Below are positions 8,379 to 15,853 of a DNA stretch of 40,365 nt, piece by piece. The notes under the pieces are model-generated. The model saw nothing but the letters and a program-made list of their open reading frames with translations. It made no database searches and was not told where the DNA came from. Source of the stretch: a virus; the IMG/VR virus record IMGVR_UViG_3300032053_000185, positions 1 through 40,365 of that record; one strand, 5' to 3'. How positions within the stretch are numbered: the stretch's first letter is position 1; each line of letters opens with the position of its first letter. A program made the translations under genes and the position numbers.

Positions 8379-9331
8379 TTATTTACGCCGCGACGCGGCC
8401 TCCATGCGGGCTTTTCGTTCTTGTTCGAGTTCGATTTTCTTCGTGATGAGGCGATGTCGGCGGGTCGAGGGCAGGCTCATGAATTCGGAGTAGGCGTATC
8501 CTTCCCAGGCTTCGAGAAAGAAGAGGTACTGCGCTTCGAGTTCTTCTGAACCCGAGAAGGGAAGAAAAAACCGGTCTGGCCTACATCAAGTTCGGTCTTG
8601 AATCCCTCTCCGCAAGCCGGGCACTGGAGATCCATCTCGGTCTCGATGCCGCCTTCTTCGACGTTGAAGCACTCTTCTCGAAGGAAGTTTCGGTCCTTCA
8701 TGTTGAGCGACTTGATCGTATCCATGTCTGTCGGTTGCCCATCCAAGAGGTCAACTCGGACGAGGATGCTGAGGGAGAGCTGATCGAGGTTCTGGAACTT
8801 CGAAAGACTCTCCTCCTCTTTACCTGTCATGACATGCCAACGAGCCGGCTTTCCCGAAGGCAATACGACATCAAACACTCGCTTGTTTCGGTTGACGGTC
8901 GTTTTGACCTCCAGCTCCGCCAAGTTAATAGAAAAGAGATTCTTCTTGTCGCACTCATTACACTTGGCTTCGAACGGGAAGTCGTCTCCGAGCGTCACAC
9001 GGCGAATCGCCAACATGAGGAAAACTCGATCGCCAATCATCAAGCTACGGACGCAGTTCGCCAACTCCGTCTTGTCGGTGATGGTCCCCAAGCGCTCCAA
9101 ACAATTGGTGATGAGCTGCGTCACCTTCTTACCCGAGGGGATGTTCTTCGCCGCCAGCATGTCCTCTTCGATACCGGTGATCTCCCTGACCTTCACCTCA
9201 GTGACAAGCTCACCTTCTGGACTGAGATAGCCACAGGGAAGCTCGAAGATACCCTGCGTCGCCTTCGGCACAGCCATCTGGTTCTGAACGAAAAAAGACT
9301 CTTGGCTCTGGTTGAACGATTCTTCAGACAT
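8379..9331 (-). CDS. Tail assembly chaperone, long -1 frameshift product
   Basis: A -1 shift at the slippery heptamer 8564-8570 joins the first 256 residues of the 284-residue chaperone to a 61-residue extension ending at the TAA at 8379-8381, giving 317 residues. The extension reads through GSEELEAQYLFFLEAWEGY and a LPSTRRHRL step into a charged helix (KKIELEQERKARMEAASRRK). This resembles the second half of phage tail chaperone pairs, such as the T part of lambda G/GT. It lies directly upstream of the tape measure gene, where such shifts are conserved in many tailed phages. Without a shift, the same frame offers only a 33-codon ORF from an ATG at 8480. The sequence supports the shift strongly; it is unproven experimentally. 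Confidence 0.75.
8477..9331 (-). CDS. Tail assembly chaperone (T4 gp26/gp51-like baseplate chaperone family), unshifted product
   Basis: This 284-residue protein opens with a disordered ~20 residues, then MAVPKATQGIFELPCGYLSP and VREITGIEEDMLA. Both are typical of the family often labelled T4 baseplate/tail assembly chaperone. Two Cys pairs, CNECDKK at about 144-150 and CPACGEG at about 237-243, look like a four-Cys zinc site. The C-terminal ~25 residues are Ser/Lys/Pro-rich. The gene lies directly upstream of the tape measure, the usual place of chaperones that bind the tape measure during tail assembly. It contains a canonical frameshift site near its end, so a longer product is also expected. 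Assignment is by motif and position. Confidence 0.82.
   Translation of the reverse strand: MSEESFNQSQESFFVQNQMAVPKATQGIFELPCGYLSPEGELVTEVKVREITGIEEDMLAAKNIPSGKKVTQLITNCLERLGTITDKTELANCVRSLMIGDRVFLMLAIRRVTLGDDFPFEAKCNECDKKNLFSINLAELEVKTTVNRNKRVFDVVLPSGKPARWHVMTGKEEESLSKFQNLDQLSLSILVRVDLLDGQPTDMDTIKSLNMKDRNFLREECFNVEEGGIETEMDLQCPACGEGFKTELDVGQTGFFFPSRVQKNSKRSTSSFSKPGKDTPTPNS
8564..8570 (-). promoter_or_regulatory. -1 ribosomal frameshift slippery site T_TTT_TTC
   Basis: On the minus strand, the chaperone codons GGT TTT TTC contain T_TTT_TTC, a canonical X_XXY_YYZ heptamer in the correct frame. Slipping by -1 opens a 61-codon extension with protein-like, charged-helix composition instead of the 28 remaining zero-frame codons. 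Confidence 0.75.
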
Positions 9332-9340
9332 AGGTTCCTC

Positions 9341-9928
9341 TCAAGCCTCGCCGACCGGTGTTCGACGCTCGATGTTGATCTCACTCTGTTCCTCATACAT
9401 GCGTATGAGCGACTTAATGGCGTCAGTGACGGTCATCCCTCGCTTATCCAGAAGTACTTTGAAGGTGTCGTAGCGGTCACGCTCAACCCACACGTTCAAC
9501 TTCGAGTCCGCCCCTTCGTCTTGGTACAGCTCCAGGTCATCGAAACGACTTTCGTCTTCGATGTACTTGGAGATCAAGTACCGAACCAAGGACCCCATCG
9601 AGTTGAACGCCTTGTATGTCTGGAGCCCCTCTTGAATGCGATCGAAGAGCCTTCGACTCACCCAAAAATTCACCAGCCGCTGGTCGTTCGCCTTTGAGTC
9701 CTTCTTGGAAGCCTCCGCTGCCATCTCGCAGCTCCTACAAAGAAGCACTCCATTCGACTCCGACATCTGGCCGCCCGCTTCTAGCGGAACGATCATTTTG
9801 ACGCGAAGTCTCTCTTCTTGGCCGCAATTCGCGCATCGGCTGCGATAGCGCTGCCAAATCTTCTTTTCCCAGTCACTCGTCACTGAAGAGACGGAAACAG
9901 GGCGTTCGATCTTTTCGGCCGTCATCAC
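9341..9928 (-). CDS. Probable DNA-binding protein: inactive HNH-like zinc domain plus two ribbon-helix-helix-like segments
   Basis: This 195-residue protein has three visible parts. Residues ~20-70 have the HNH layout: CANC at 32-35, VKMIVPLEAGG at 43-53, Asn59, and CRSC at 64-67. The catalytic His positions are replaced (KM where HH is usual, Glu68 where the last His is usual), so I expect zinc binding but no cleavage. Residues ~86-125 (LVNFWVSRRLFDRIQEGL, then SLVRYLISKYIED) and ~143-180 (LNVWVERDRYDTFKVLLDK, then TDAIKSLIRMYEEQ) each look like a strand-helix-helix unit of the ribbon-helix-helix kind. Together this suggests a sequence-specific DNA binder, perhaps a late-gene regulator, lying inside the tail operon. 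The start is a GTG at 9928 or the adjacent ATG at 9925; no strong Shine-Dalgarno decides. Function is inferred. Confidence 0.6.
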   Translation of the reverse strand: MMTAEKIERPVSVSSVTSDWEKKIWQRYRSRCANCGQEERLRVKMIVPLEAGGQMSESNGVLLCRSCEMAAEASKKDSKANDQRLVNFWVSRRLFDRIQEGLQTYKAFNSMGSLVRYLISKYIEDESRFDDLELYQDEGADSKLNVWVERDRYDTFKVLLDKRGMTVTDAIKSLIRMYEEQSEINIERRTPVGEA

Positions 9929-10008
9929 GAAGCCGAATATACGTTAAAGTAGTTGCCTAGTGGTAGCCATATCTACTGCGCATCTGACTAAGATGCTACT
10001 GTCTAGGT
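9929..10008. other. Divergent intergenic region between the regulator-like gene and the HNH gene
   Basis: These 80 bases separate divergently oriented genes, so promoters in both directions would have to lie here or inside genes. On the minus strand a TATATT box sits about 16 bases before the regulator-like start, but without a clear -35 box. On the plus strand a TTGCCT and a TAAGAT can be found at non-ideal spacing. I cannot call a promoter with confidence. Confidence 0.3.
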
Positions 10009-10644
10009 ATGTATTCCAAAAGAAAGAGGTGCACTAAGTGCGAACAGACAAAACCTGTCTCAGAATTTCAGCGGAACAGAGCCACCGCGGACGGCTTGCA
10101 GACACGCTGCACTACCTGCCAAAACACAACCAATCGGGCTCAACAACGAGCCAAACGGGAAGCGGTCTACCACTACTTACGCCGCCATCCCTGTATCGAC
10201 TGCGGAGAAGCAGATCCGATCGTTTTGGATTTTGACCATGTTCGAGGGGTAAAGAGCTTAAGTGTCGGTACAATGATCAGCCGACAGAAATCCCGAGCAG
10301 TTATCGCAGCGGAGATCGAAAAATGCGAAGTACGATGCTCTAACTGCCATCGACGCCGAACCGCTAAAAGCAGGGATTGGTACAGCGGCTTTGCCGATTT
10401 CAAATTCGGGCCTGCCCCCAAACCAGACACACCTATTGATCAACAAGCGATAGCAGTAGCCGAGCGGGTTCTAGCTGAGAACCCTAATTGGCGGACAAAC
10501 ATAAAAGGCTTGTTAGCCGAGCTACAAACACAAGTAGACGCCGAATTATGGCCGATAGCGTGGTCCAGTGTTCGGGATAGCGTCAAACGACGTGTGTTGG
10601 AGTTACTAAACCCCCGCACTAATCGCCAGGAGGCGGCGGAATAG
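10009..10644 (+). CDS. Free-standing HNH endonuclease (likely selfish/homing type)
   Basis: This is the only convincing plus-strand gene in the window (211 residues). The N-terminus has a zinc-ribbon pattern with CTKC at residues 8-11 and CTTC at 34-37. An HNH-like nuclease core follows: CIDC at 62-65, LDFDHVRG with Asp76/His77, and VRCSNCHRRR with Cys110/Cys113/His114. The basic, partly helical C-terminal half may bind DNA. Such solitary HNH genes, inserted between phage structural genes and reading against them, are commonly homing endonucleases. It separates the chaperone-side genes from the small gene after the tube paralogue. The upstream AGG is almost adjacent to the ATG, so the start is not firmly set by a ribosome site. 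Target and activity are unknown. Confidence 0.8.
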   Translation: MYSKRKRCTKCEQTKPVSEFQRNRATADGLQTRCTTCQNTTNRAQQRAKREAVYHYLRRHPCIDCGEADPIVLDFDHVRGVKSLSVGTMISRQKSRAVIAAEIEKCEVRCSNCHRRRTAKSRDWYSGFADFKFGPAPKPDTPIDQQAIAVAERVLAENPNWRTNIKGLLAELQTQVDAELWPIAWSSVRDSVKRRVLELLNPRTNRQEAAE

Positions 10645-10653
10645 AGATCAATA

Positions 10654-10881
10654 TCAACGACGATATCGATCTGACCCTTGCATCGGGCTGTAATCAAGCG
10701 CGCACAGTTGCCCCTCTGGACAAGGCGCATAAGGTGCTCGACCCCCCGAGCCATACGGGTAATCCCGCTGCAACATGCCACCCAACGGAATCGGATAGGC
10801 CCCAACATTGGCCGAAGTGGTGGCCTCATGTTGAGCATCACGCTGAGCGAGGAGAGCGGCTAGGTCGAGCGTTTCCCACAT
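10654..10881 (-). CDS. Small tail-region protein, unknown function
   Basis: This 75-residue reading frame starts at the ATG at 10881 (MWETLDLAALLAQRDAQHEA), 20 bases after the tube-paralogue stop. It includes a NVGAYPIPLGGML stretch followed by a Tyr/Gly/Pro-rich part and ends at 10654, nine bases from the convergent HNH gene. A longer version of the frame would overlap the upstream gene by about 50 bases and begins with atypical residues, so I prefer the ATG at 10881. It could be a short structural or baseplate protein of the tail operon. No family is recognised, and no strong Shine-Dalgarno is seen. Confidence 0.5.
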   Translation of the reverse strand: MWETLDLAALLAQRDAQHEATTSANVGAYPIPLGGMLQRDYPYGSGGRAPYAPCPEGQLCALDYSPMQGSDRYRR

Positions 10882-10901
10882 ACGGATATTGTAGCTCGGG
10901 A

Positions 10902-11633
10902 TTACCCTAGGAGCGCAATTTCTTCCACCATCTCTACAGCCAACTCGCACTGCATCAGTGAAATGGCCGAGGACGAAGCGTCAAAGTCACCACCCACTTT
11001 GTAGCGAATAGGTAGGGCCCCGTGAAGCATCCACGCTTTAGCCGGAATACGCGCCGCGAACTCAAAAGGACCAATCCCAAAGCCAGCCAACGCGTTCCCA
11101 ATGCCTCCGATGAGAGCAGTGGTGAGACCTGACGCAAGAATTTGCCCGCCTGTAGCCCCTGCCAAAGCCGCTCCACCAGTTGCGAGCCCTCCCTGAATCA
11201 AGGTCGCCGCAATCGCGCCACCCGCGCTCGTAGGCGGCGCAATCATAGGTCGCGTGAAGAACTGCACAAGCATCAGCGTGCGACGCGGTGTAATCCCGCC
11301 AATCTTCAGACTCACAGGCCCGATCCCCAATTTCGAGTTGGATAGGTCACCCGTCATCGCCGCCACAATCCACCGCCAAAAGTCGGAATCGTACCAAGAG
11401 ACGCCGCGCTCTAGAGTGATGTTCCCAACATCGGCGTTCTTGATCACCTTCTTCTTGAAGAACCAGTTACCCTCGGTGATATCCATCGTCTCCAGCGTTA
11501 TTTCAGGCGCCGTGATAGACGAGAACCCAAACAAGGGTGTGAGAATCGGCAAGGCTAGAGGCTCAATCGGATACGCATCCAAAAGCCAAAATGGGTAGAC
11601 CTGCAGCAGGTCGCTGACGACAGATCTGGCCAT
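10902..11633 (-). CDS. Tail tube-family paralogue with large insertion
   Basis: This 243-residue protein shares the gp19-type tube layout with the 172-residue tube protein downstream in coordinates. It has ITAPEITLETMDITEGNWFF and NVGNITLERGV-type strands (here DVGNITLERGVSWYDSDFW), matched in the true tube by IPEATIEAVEYKEGQF and FGDVTMSRGVARKDAAFW. It ends with the matching pattern LPIRYKVGGDFDASSSAISLM. Between the halves is a Gly/Ala-rich, hydrophobic insertion at about residues 130-190. A tube-like protein just after the main tube gene and before the chaperone genes could be a tube initiator, tube terminator or baseplate-proximal ring subunit. The role is inferred from paralogy. A terminator-like hairpin separates it from the main tube gene, consistent with lower expression. 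Confidence 0.75.
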   Translation of the reverse strand: MARSVVSDLLQVYPFWLLDAYPIEPLALPILTPLFGFSSITAPEITLETMDITEGNWFFKKKVIKNADVGNITLERGVSWYDSDFWRWIVAAMTGDLSNSKLGIGPVSLKIGGITPRRTLMLVQFFTRPMIAPPTSAGGAIAATLIQGGLATGGAALAGATGGQILASGLTTALIGGIGNALAGFGIGPFEFAARIPAKAWMLHGALPIRYKVGGDFDASSSAISLMQCELAVEMVEEIALLG

Positions 11634-11652
11634 GCCTTACCCCTTAAAAGAC

Positions 11653-11683
11653 CTCACCCCGAATGTACTCCATTCGGGGTGAG
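11653..11683 (-). terminator. Rho-independent terminator after the tail tube gene
   Basis: There is a perfect 13-bp stem with a 5-base loop: CTCACCCCGAATG, a GAGTA loop on the minus strand, then CATTCGGGGTGAG. On the minus strand it is followed by GTCTTTTAAG, a short T-rich tail. It lies between the tube gene stop and the tube paralogue start. It would lower transcription of the genes beyond the abundant tube protein, with some read-through needed for the rest of the operon. Confidence 0.75.
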
Positions 11684-11700
11684 CGCGTTACTGCATTTCC

Positions 11701-11718
11701 GACAGATTAGAATCTGTC
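11701..11718 (-). repeat. Inverted repeat overlapping the tail tube stop codon
   Basis: GACAGATTAGAATCTGTC is a perfect palindrome; as RNA it gives a 7-bp stem with a 4-base loop. It overlaps the TGA at 11717-11719 and lies about 18 bases before the 13-bp terminator stem. It may help stop transcription or protect the 3' end of the tube mRNA. Confidence 0.5.
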
Positions 11719-12235
11719 AGGGCTCGATCATCTCACAGTGCTCGTAAGCGACGTCCAACTCCATGATGGAGACTCCGGAGTCTGTCGCGTCCAAGTCCGA
11801 AGACAACTTATGCCGAGTCGGGAACGCCTGCCAAAGCTTGTAGATCTTGGCAGCCGCCTGGAGGTTGAGATTCTCCGCCGGAGGAGCCGAAGGCCCAGGC
11901 AACGTGTCAGCACGGTGGAAGTGCTTGATGAGCAACTCCGTCCGGTACTCGCCGGTGCCCTCGATGACGGTGCGAATCCACTCCCAGAACGCCGCATCCT
12001 TACGAGCTACGCCACGAGACATCGTGACATCGCCGAAGGTGACGTGTCCGGGATACTTCCGCGTGTACAGGAACTGCCCTTCCTTGTACTCGACCGCTTC
12101 GATGGTCGCTTCAGGAATGGTGCACGCAGAAAACCCGGCTTGCGCGTTGATCGTGTTCAGTGGGACGTAGTTCTCCACTGCGGACACGTGGAACCGCATA
12201 TTGTGGAGGTAATCGAACGCTTGCGCTCTTGCCAT
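11717..12235 (-). CDS. Tail tube protein (gp19-like)
   Basis: This 172-residue protein has the length and pattern of contractile-tail tube subunits. It has an N-terminal FDYLHNMRFHVSAVENY strand, then IPEATIEAVEYKEGQFLYTRKYPG, FGDVTMSRGVARKDAAFWEWI, a loop region around LPGPSAPPAENLN, and a final RHKLSSDLDATDSGVSIMELDVAYEHCE. The DLDAT...MELDVAYE ending is characteristic of gp19-type tube proteins. It lies directly after the sheath gene and a 198-residue structural gene, as sheath-tube order predicts. It is followed by two hairpins, consistent with an abundant, separately terminated product. It forms the inner tube through which DNA passes. Confidence 0.9.
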   Translation of the reverse strand: MARAQAFDYLHNMRFHVSAVENYVPLNTINAQAGFSACTIPEATIEAVEYKEGQFLYTRKYPGHVTFGDVTMSRGVARKDAAFWEWIRTVIEGTGEYRTELLIKHFHRADTLPGPSAPPAENLNLQAAAKIYKLWQAFPTRHKLSSDLDATDSGVSIMELDVAYEHCEMIEP

Positions 12236-12282
12236 GATCGTCTCCTACTGAACCGGGTTTCCGTCGCCTGTTCCTGACCCGC

Positions 12283-12879
12283 TCAGGTTTCCGGACGAAC
12301 TGTGATGACGATTTCGCCCGCCACACCGCGGTCCGAACGACGAAGGAAGAGTCCTACGCTCGCACCGTTGGTGATGACCTGCGAAGCAGTGACGGTAGCC
12401 GTCTGGCCTTGGCGACCGGCCGTCGCGCTGCTCATCTCAGCGCAAAGCGTTCCCGCTCCACCCGAGACCGTACGAACCTGCAGCGTGGTTGCTGCGATAG
12501 CTGTCGAGACGATGGCGAACGCGTCCACGATACGCATCTTCTTGTAGGGAAGAGCATTGAGCGCGTAGAGCACCACGTCGTCCGGCGTACCTGCAACAAG
12601 AGCGGTGAAGGGGATACGGATGACGTCGTCGTCTCCGATTCCAGATGCGCCAGGAGCCGGCGTGCCAACATCGACAAGGCCTGACGCTTTTTCAGCCGCC
12701 GTATAGGTTATGGCAGCAGCCAACGTTCCCGCAGCGATGAGCGCCTGAAGAGACGCCATGCGCGGCAAGTCGGAAGACGCGCGCGAAGTACTGATCGAGC
12801 CGGAAGCCGGAACGGTCGCGTAGAGATCGGTGACAAACACCGGGCTGGTCGTCAGGTTCGAAACTACTAGAGTCGCCAT
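12283..12879 (-). CDS. Structural protein between sheath and tube genes, unknown role
   Basis: This 198-residue protein is Ala/Thr/Val-rich. Its N-terminal part (MATLVVSNLTTSPVFVTDLYATVPASG, split here as a beta-rich segment) leads into a helical stretch around MASLQALIAAGTLAAAITY. The C-terminal half is jelly-roll-like and strand-rich (IRIPFTALVAGTPDDVVLY, KKMRIVDAFAIVS and LQVRTVSGGAGTL). Such composition is common in virion decoration or tail-surface proteins. A good Shine-Dalgarno (GGAG, 8 bases before the ATG) supports the start. Its place between sheath and tube implies production together with the major tail proteins. I do not recognise the family. A head or tail decoration protein, or a collar or sheath accessory, is possible. 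Confidence 0.7.
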   Translation of the reverse strand: MATLVVSNLTTSPVFVTDLYATVPASGSISTSRASSDLPRMASLQALIAAGTLAAAITYTAAEKASGLVDVGTPAPGASGIGDDDVIRIPFTALVAGTPDDVVLYALNALPYKKMRIVDAFAIVSTAIAATTLQVRTVSGGAGTLCAEMSSATAGRQGQTATVTASQVITNGASVGLFLRRSDRGVAGEIVITVRPET

Positions 12880-12919
12880 TTGTTCTTCTCCATCCTCAAA
12901 GTTCTAAACCCGCGCCGCC

Positions 12920-15850
12920 TCATCCAACCGTTGTCTGCTGGAACCGGAACCGAACGAACTCGGCCGGCTTGTTCGGAGCGACTCCGACATCGATGATGAC
13001 TTGGCCGGCATTGATTGTTGCCGCCGTGTTGTTGGTCTCGTCACAGATGACGAAGAACGCCTGGTCAGGCGTAGATCCAGCAAAGTAGCTGTCGTTGAAC
13101 AGTCCGAGCAGGAAGCCCTGGACCTGCGCTTTGATACGCACCCACAGCGACGGTCCGTTGTTCTCGAAGACAATCCAGAACGTCGAGTTGTAGATCGACT
13201 TCTCCAAGAACATGAAGAGTCGACGCGCGTTGATGTACCGCCACTGCGAATCAATCGCGATGGTACGAACACCCCAGACCGCGTTCCCTGTCTGAGCCGA
13301 CGAGATGAACGGGTTGATCTTGTTCGGGTATACGTAGTCGCGCTCTCCCTGCGTCGGAACGGATTCCAAACCGATGAGGAAGTTGAGCTGTCCGTCCACC
13401 GTGCCGCCCGGCGACTTGCCCACGTTCCGGTTGACGTCAGTACGAGCGTAGATACCCGCTACGTGCCCGAGGCCAGGAATCGTCAGCTTGCGACCGTTGG
13501 CGAGAGGGTCCGCCACGTTGATCCAAGGCCAGTACAGCGCCGAGTAGTTCGAGTAACGACCCAAGCGATTGCGGAACCAATCGACCGCCTCGGTAGCATT
13601 CGACCCCTTCGGGACCGTGAGAACAATGAAGCGGTCTCCGCCTGAAGATGCTCCTGCGCGAGCATCGGCGTAGTCGATGAGGTCTCCCGTCACCGTGGTA
13701 TCACCGGCAAAGTCCGGAATGATGACCTGCATCAGCTCGTCGATGCGATCGAGAGCGTAGAGACCCTTGTAGTCGACCTTCAGACTAGGGTCAGTGAACC
13801 GGTTACGGCCAAAGTTGGTGGAGTCGAACGTTCCGTCCGTTCCCACCGTGTAGCCCTTGGTCGTATCGCCAAAGCTCTCCTGATGAGCCGTCTCGGTGGC
13901 TACCGTGCGGTACGTTGCCAGAACCAGTGTCTGGTCTTGGATGCCGAGCGGGCCGATAACGGCGACAGTCTTGAAGTCGACAGCCCCCGTCGTGTAGTTG
14001 ACCGTGTTGGCAGTCGCTCCCACGTACGCAACATCGATGTCGCCCGTGAGGTTGCCAGCGCCATCATCCTTGATGGTCCGAGCCACACCAAGCGAGTCGG
14101 TGTACGTGATGATCAAGCTACGCTTGGCAATCGGATTTCCGACCAGCGAAGTCGTGATGACGCGACCAGCATCGGTATCATCGCCCGCCGCAATTCGCAT
14201 CACGTTGGGCAAGCCTTGCAGCTCGCCTGGAGCCTCAAGACCTCCAGGATCGACCACCGTAACGAGATTGGAGAACTCGTTGACGATGTCAGCGAAGTAA
14301 AAAATCGACAGCGGGTCATCGAAGACCACGTCTTCGTAGGTCTCCTGAATAGCCGTCTGGCCATTCACATCCGTCTGAAGAATGAAGACCGTGAAGCGCG
14401 AGTAGATCTGTGTTGGCGTGTCGAAGTAGTTGGGACTTCCCTGGATCTGAACCTTGAGCGAGTTGCCCCAGGCACCAGCCGAGATGGGATTGAACGTCCA
14501 GGCGTTGATCTTGTACGTCGCAAGCAGCCGCGCCGTGTTGTGCGGAATGTTCGTCGCACCCGCTGCGAAGACCAGCTGATACGCGCCATTCGCGACGTTG
14601 ACGAACGATTGTGTCACACCAGGAGTTCCCAGTGTAAGAGCCGCCGTCGTGGTGCCGCCGCCGTTGAGGCTGGCGCCCAGGATACCCATGTTGCTATCAA
14701 CATTGGCAGTCGTATCACTGGTCAACAGCTTGGTCGTGCTGGCCGGCGTGTACGCCGTCGTCATGTTGATACCGTTGTCCGCCAAGACCGGAATCTCGGC
14801 TGCAACAGTCGTCAGAGAGAAACGGCCGCTACGAAGGTCGATCGTAATCGAGCTGCCTGCACCATTCACCTTGGTTGCAACCGGCGTCGCCAAGTCAGCA
14901 CCCGTGAAGACGATCGTCTTGACAAGGGAGTTTGCCGTCCACGTGATGGTCAACGTGCCAGGAACGACTCGATCCAAGTCCTGATCGAAAAGCGGAACAC
15001 CGGTTAGAGGTGTCACCGCGAAAGTCGCCAGGAGTCCGAGACCCGTACCCTGAGCAGTCGCTGTAACAAGCGCGTTAGCGGCTGGGAATCCAGCAATCGC
15101 AGCTACCGCTCCAGCAGCTGTCGTGGTCGCCAAACCACCGCCATCCGTCGCCGAGTTGACGACGATTGCCGTACCCGTAACAGCCACGCTGAGTGCAGTG
15201 CTGAGACCGGCAACGACAACCTGAATGGTGACGTCCTGACGCGCATCCTGAACCGAACGGACGTAGAAGTCCCCGTTCGGCGAAGTCGCTCCAACGACCA
15301 TCAACGTCGACTTGGTATCAACGATACCTTCGTAGAGCGCAACACCCGTTGCACTCGTCAGAGCCGTGATGTCGTTACGCTTGCGAGCGACTTGCGCAGT
15401 AACCGCCGCTTGCGTTGCGCGGTACTTCAGCGAGAAGGCCCCGGTAACGAGCGGCGAAGCGCCCGTATTGTCCTTCAAAACGCTGGTTGCCGAAGTCTTC
15501 GAATAGGACGTGGCTGCGCCATCGCCTGTTTCGATTTGCTGACTCGTCGTCAGACTTTGAATCTTAGCCTGTGCTTTGACAGCATTGGCCGGCGTAACAC
15601 GAACCGCGAAGGCACGACGCCCTCCGTTCGCAAAGAACGCGGCCATCGAATAGGCGCCGAAGGAGCGCCGATCGAAGGTTCCGAAGGTCTTGACGTACTG
15701 ATCGAACGACGTCACCAACGTCGCCTTGTCAGTCGGTCCCTGCGAGGTCCACGAGATGATGCCCATGTTGCTCGTTGAGACAGGACCGACCACCTGCGTG
15801 GTCGCCGGAACCTCCTCAATGAATACGCCGGGCGAAAGAAGCTCAGCCAT
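12920..15850 (-). CDS. Contractile tail sheath protein (gp18-like)
   Basis: This 976-residue protein starts with the classical sheath opening LSPGVFIEEVPATTQVVGPV, then TSNMGIISWTSQGP and FANGGRRAFAVRV. The C-terminal ~400 residues are the conserved core: RFIVLTVPKGSNATEAVDWF, ALYWPWINVADP, VAGIYARTDVNRNVGKSPGG, a YPNKINPF segment, VWGVRTIAIDSQWRYINARR and IVFENNGPSLWVRIKAQV. The middle (about residues 120-600) is Thr/Ala/Val-rich beta domains, larger than the equivalent in T4 gp18 (about 659 residues in total), so the sheath surface should carry extra domains. It is preceded 3 bases upstream by a small connector-like gene and followed by structural and tube genes. It forms the contracting outer layer of the tail. 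Confidence 0.95.
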   Translation of the reverse strand: MAELLSPGVFIEEVPATTQVVGPVSTSNMGIISWTSQGPTDKATLVTSFDQYVKTFGTFDRRSFGAYSMAAFFANGGRRAFAVRVTPANAVKAQAKIQSLTTSQQIETGDGAATSYSKTSATSVLKDNTGASPLVTGAFSLKYRATQAAVTAQVARKRNDITALTSATGVALYEGIVDTKSTLMVVGATSPNGDFYVRSVQDARQDVTIQVVVAGLSTALSVAVTGTAIVVNSATDGGGLATTTAAGAVAAIAGFPAANALVTATAQGTGLGLLATFAVTPLTGVPLFDQDLDRVVPGTLTITWTANSLVKTIVFTGADLATPVATKVNGAGSSITIDLRSGRFSLTTVAAEIPVLADNGINMTTAYTPASTTKLLTSDTTANVDSNMGILGASLNGGGTTTAALTLGTPGVTQSFVNVANGAYQLVFAAGATNIPHNTARLLATYKINAWTFNPISAGAWGNSLKVQIQGSPNYFDTPTQIYSRFTVFILQTDVNGQTAIQETYEDVVFDDPLSIFYFADIVNEFSNLVTVVDPGGLEAPGELQGLPNVMRIAAGDDTDAGRVITTSLVGNPIAKRSLIITYTDSLGVARTIKDDGAGNLTGDIDVAYVGATANTVNYTTGAVDFKTVAVIGPLGIQDQTLVLATYRTVATETAHQESFGDTTKGYTVGTDGTFDSTNFGRNRFTDPSLKVDYKGLYALDRIDELMQVIIPDFAGDTTVTGDLIDYADARAGASSGGDRFIVLTVPKGSNATEAVDWFRNRLGRYSNYSALYWPWINVADPLANGRKLTIPGLGHVAGIYARTDVNRNVGKSPGGTVDGQLNFLIGLESVPTQGERDYVYPNKINPFISSAQTGNAVWGVRTIAIDSQWRYINARRLFMFLEKSIYNSTFWIVFENNGPSLWVRIKAQVQGFLLGLFNDSYFAGSTPDQAFFVICDETNNTAATINAGQVIIDVGVAPNKPAEFVRFRFQQTTVG

Positions 15851-15853
15851 GAC

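Noticed and set aside
8735-9697. Plus-strand frame antisense to chaperone and regulator genes
   Set aside because: No recognisable motifs, and it crosses two supported minus-strand genes.
13883-15007. Long plus-strand frame inside the sheath gene
   Set aside because: Arg-rich, low-complexity shadow of the strongly supported tail sheath gene.
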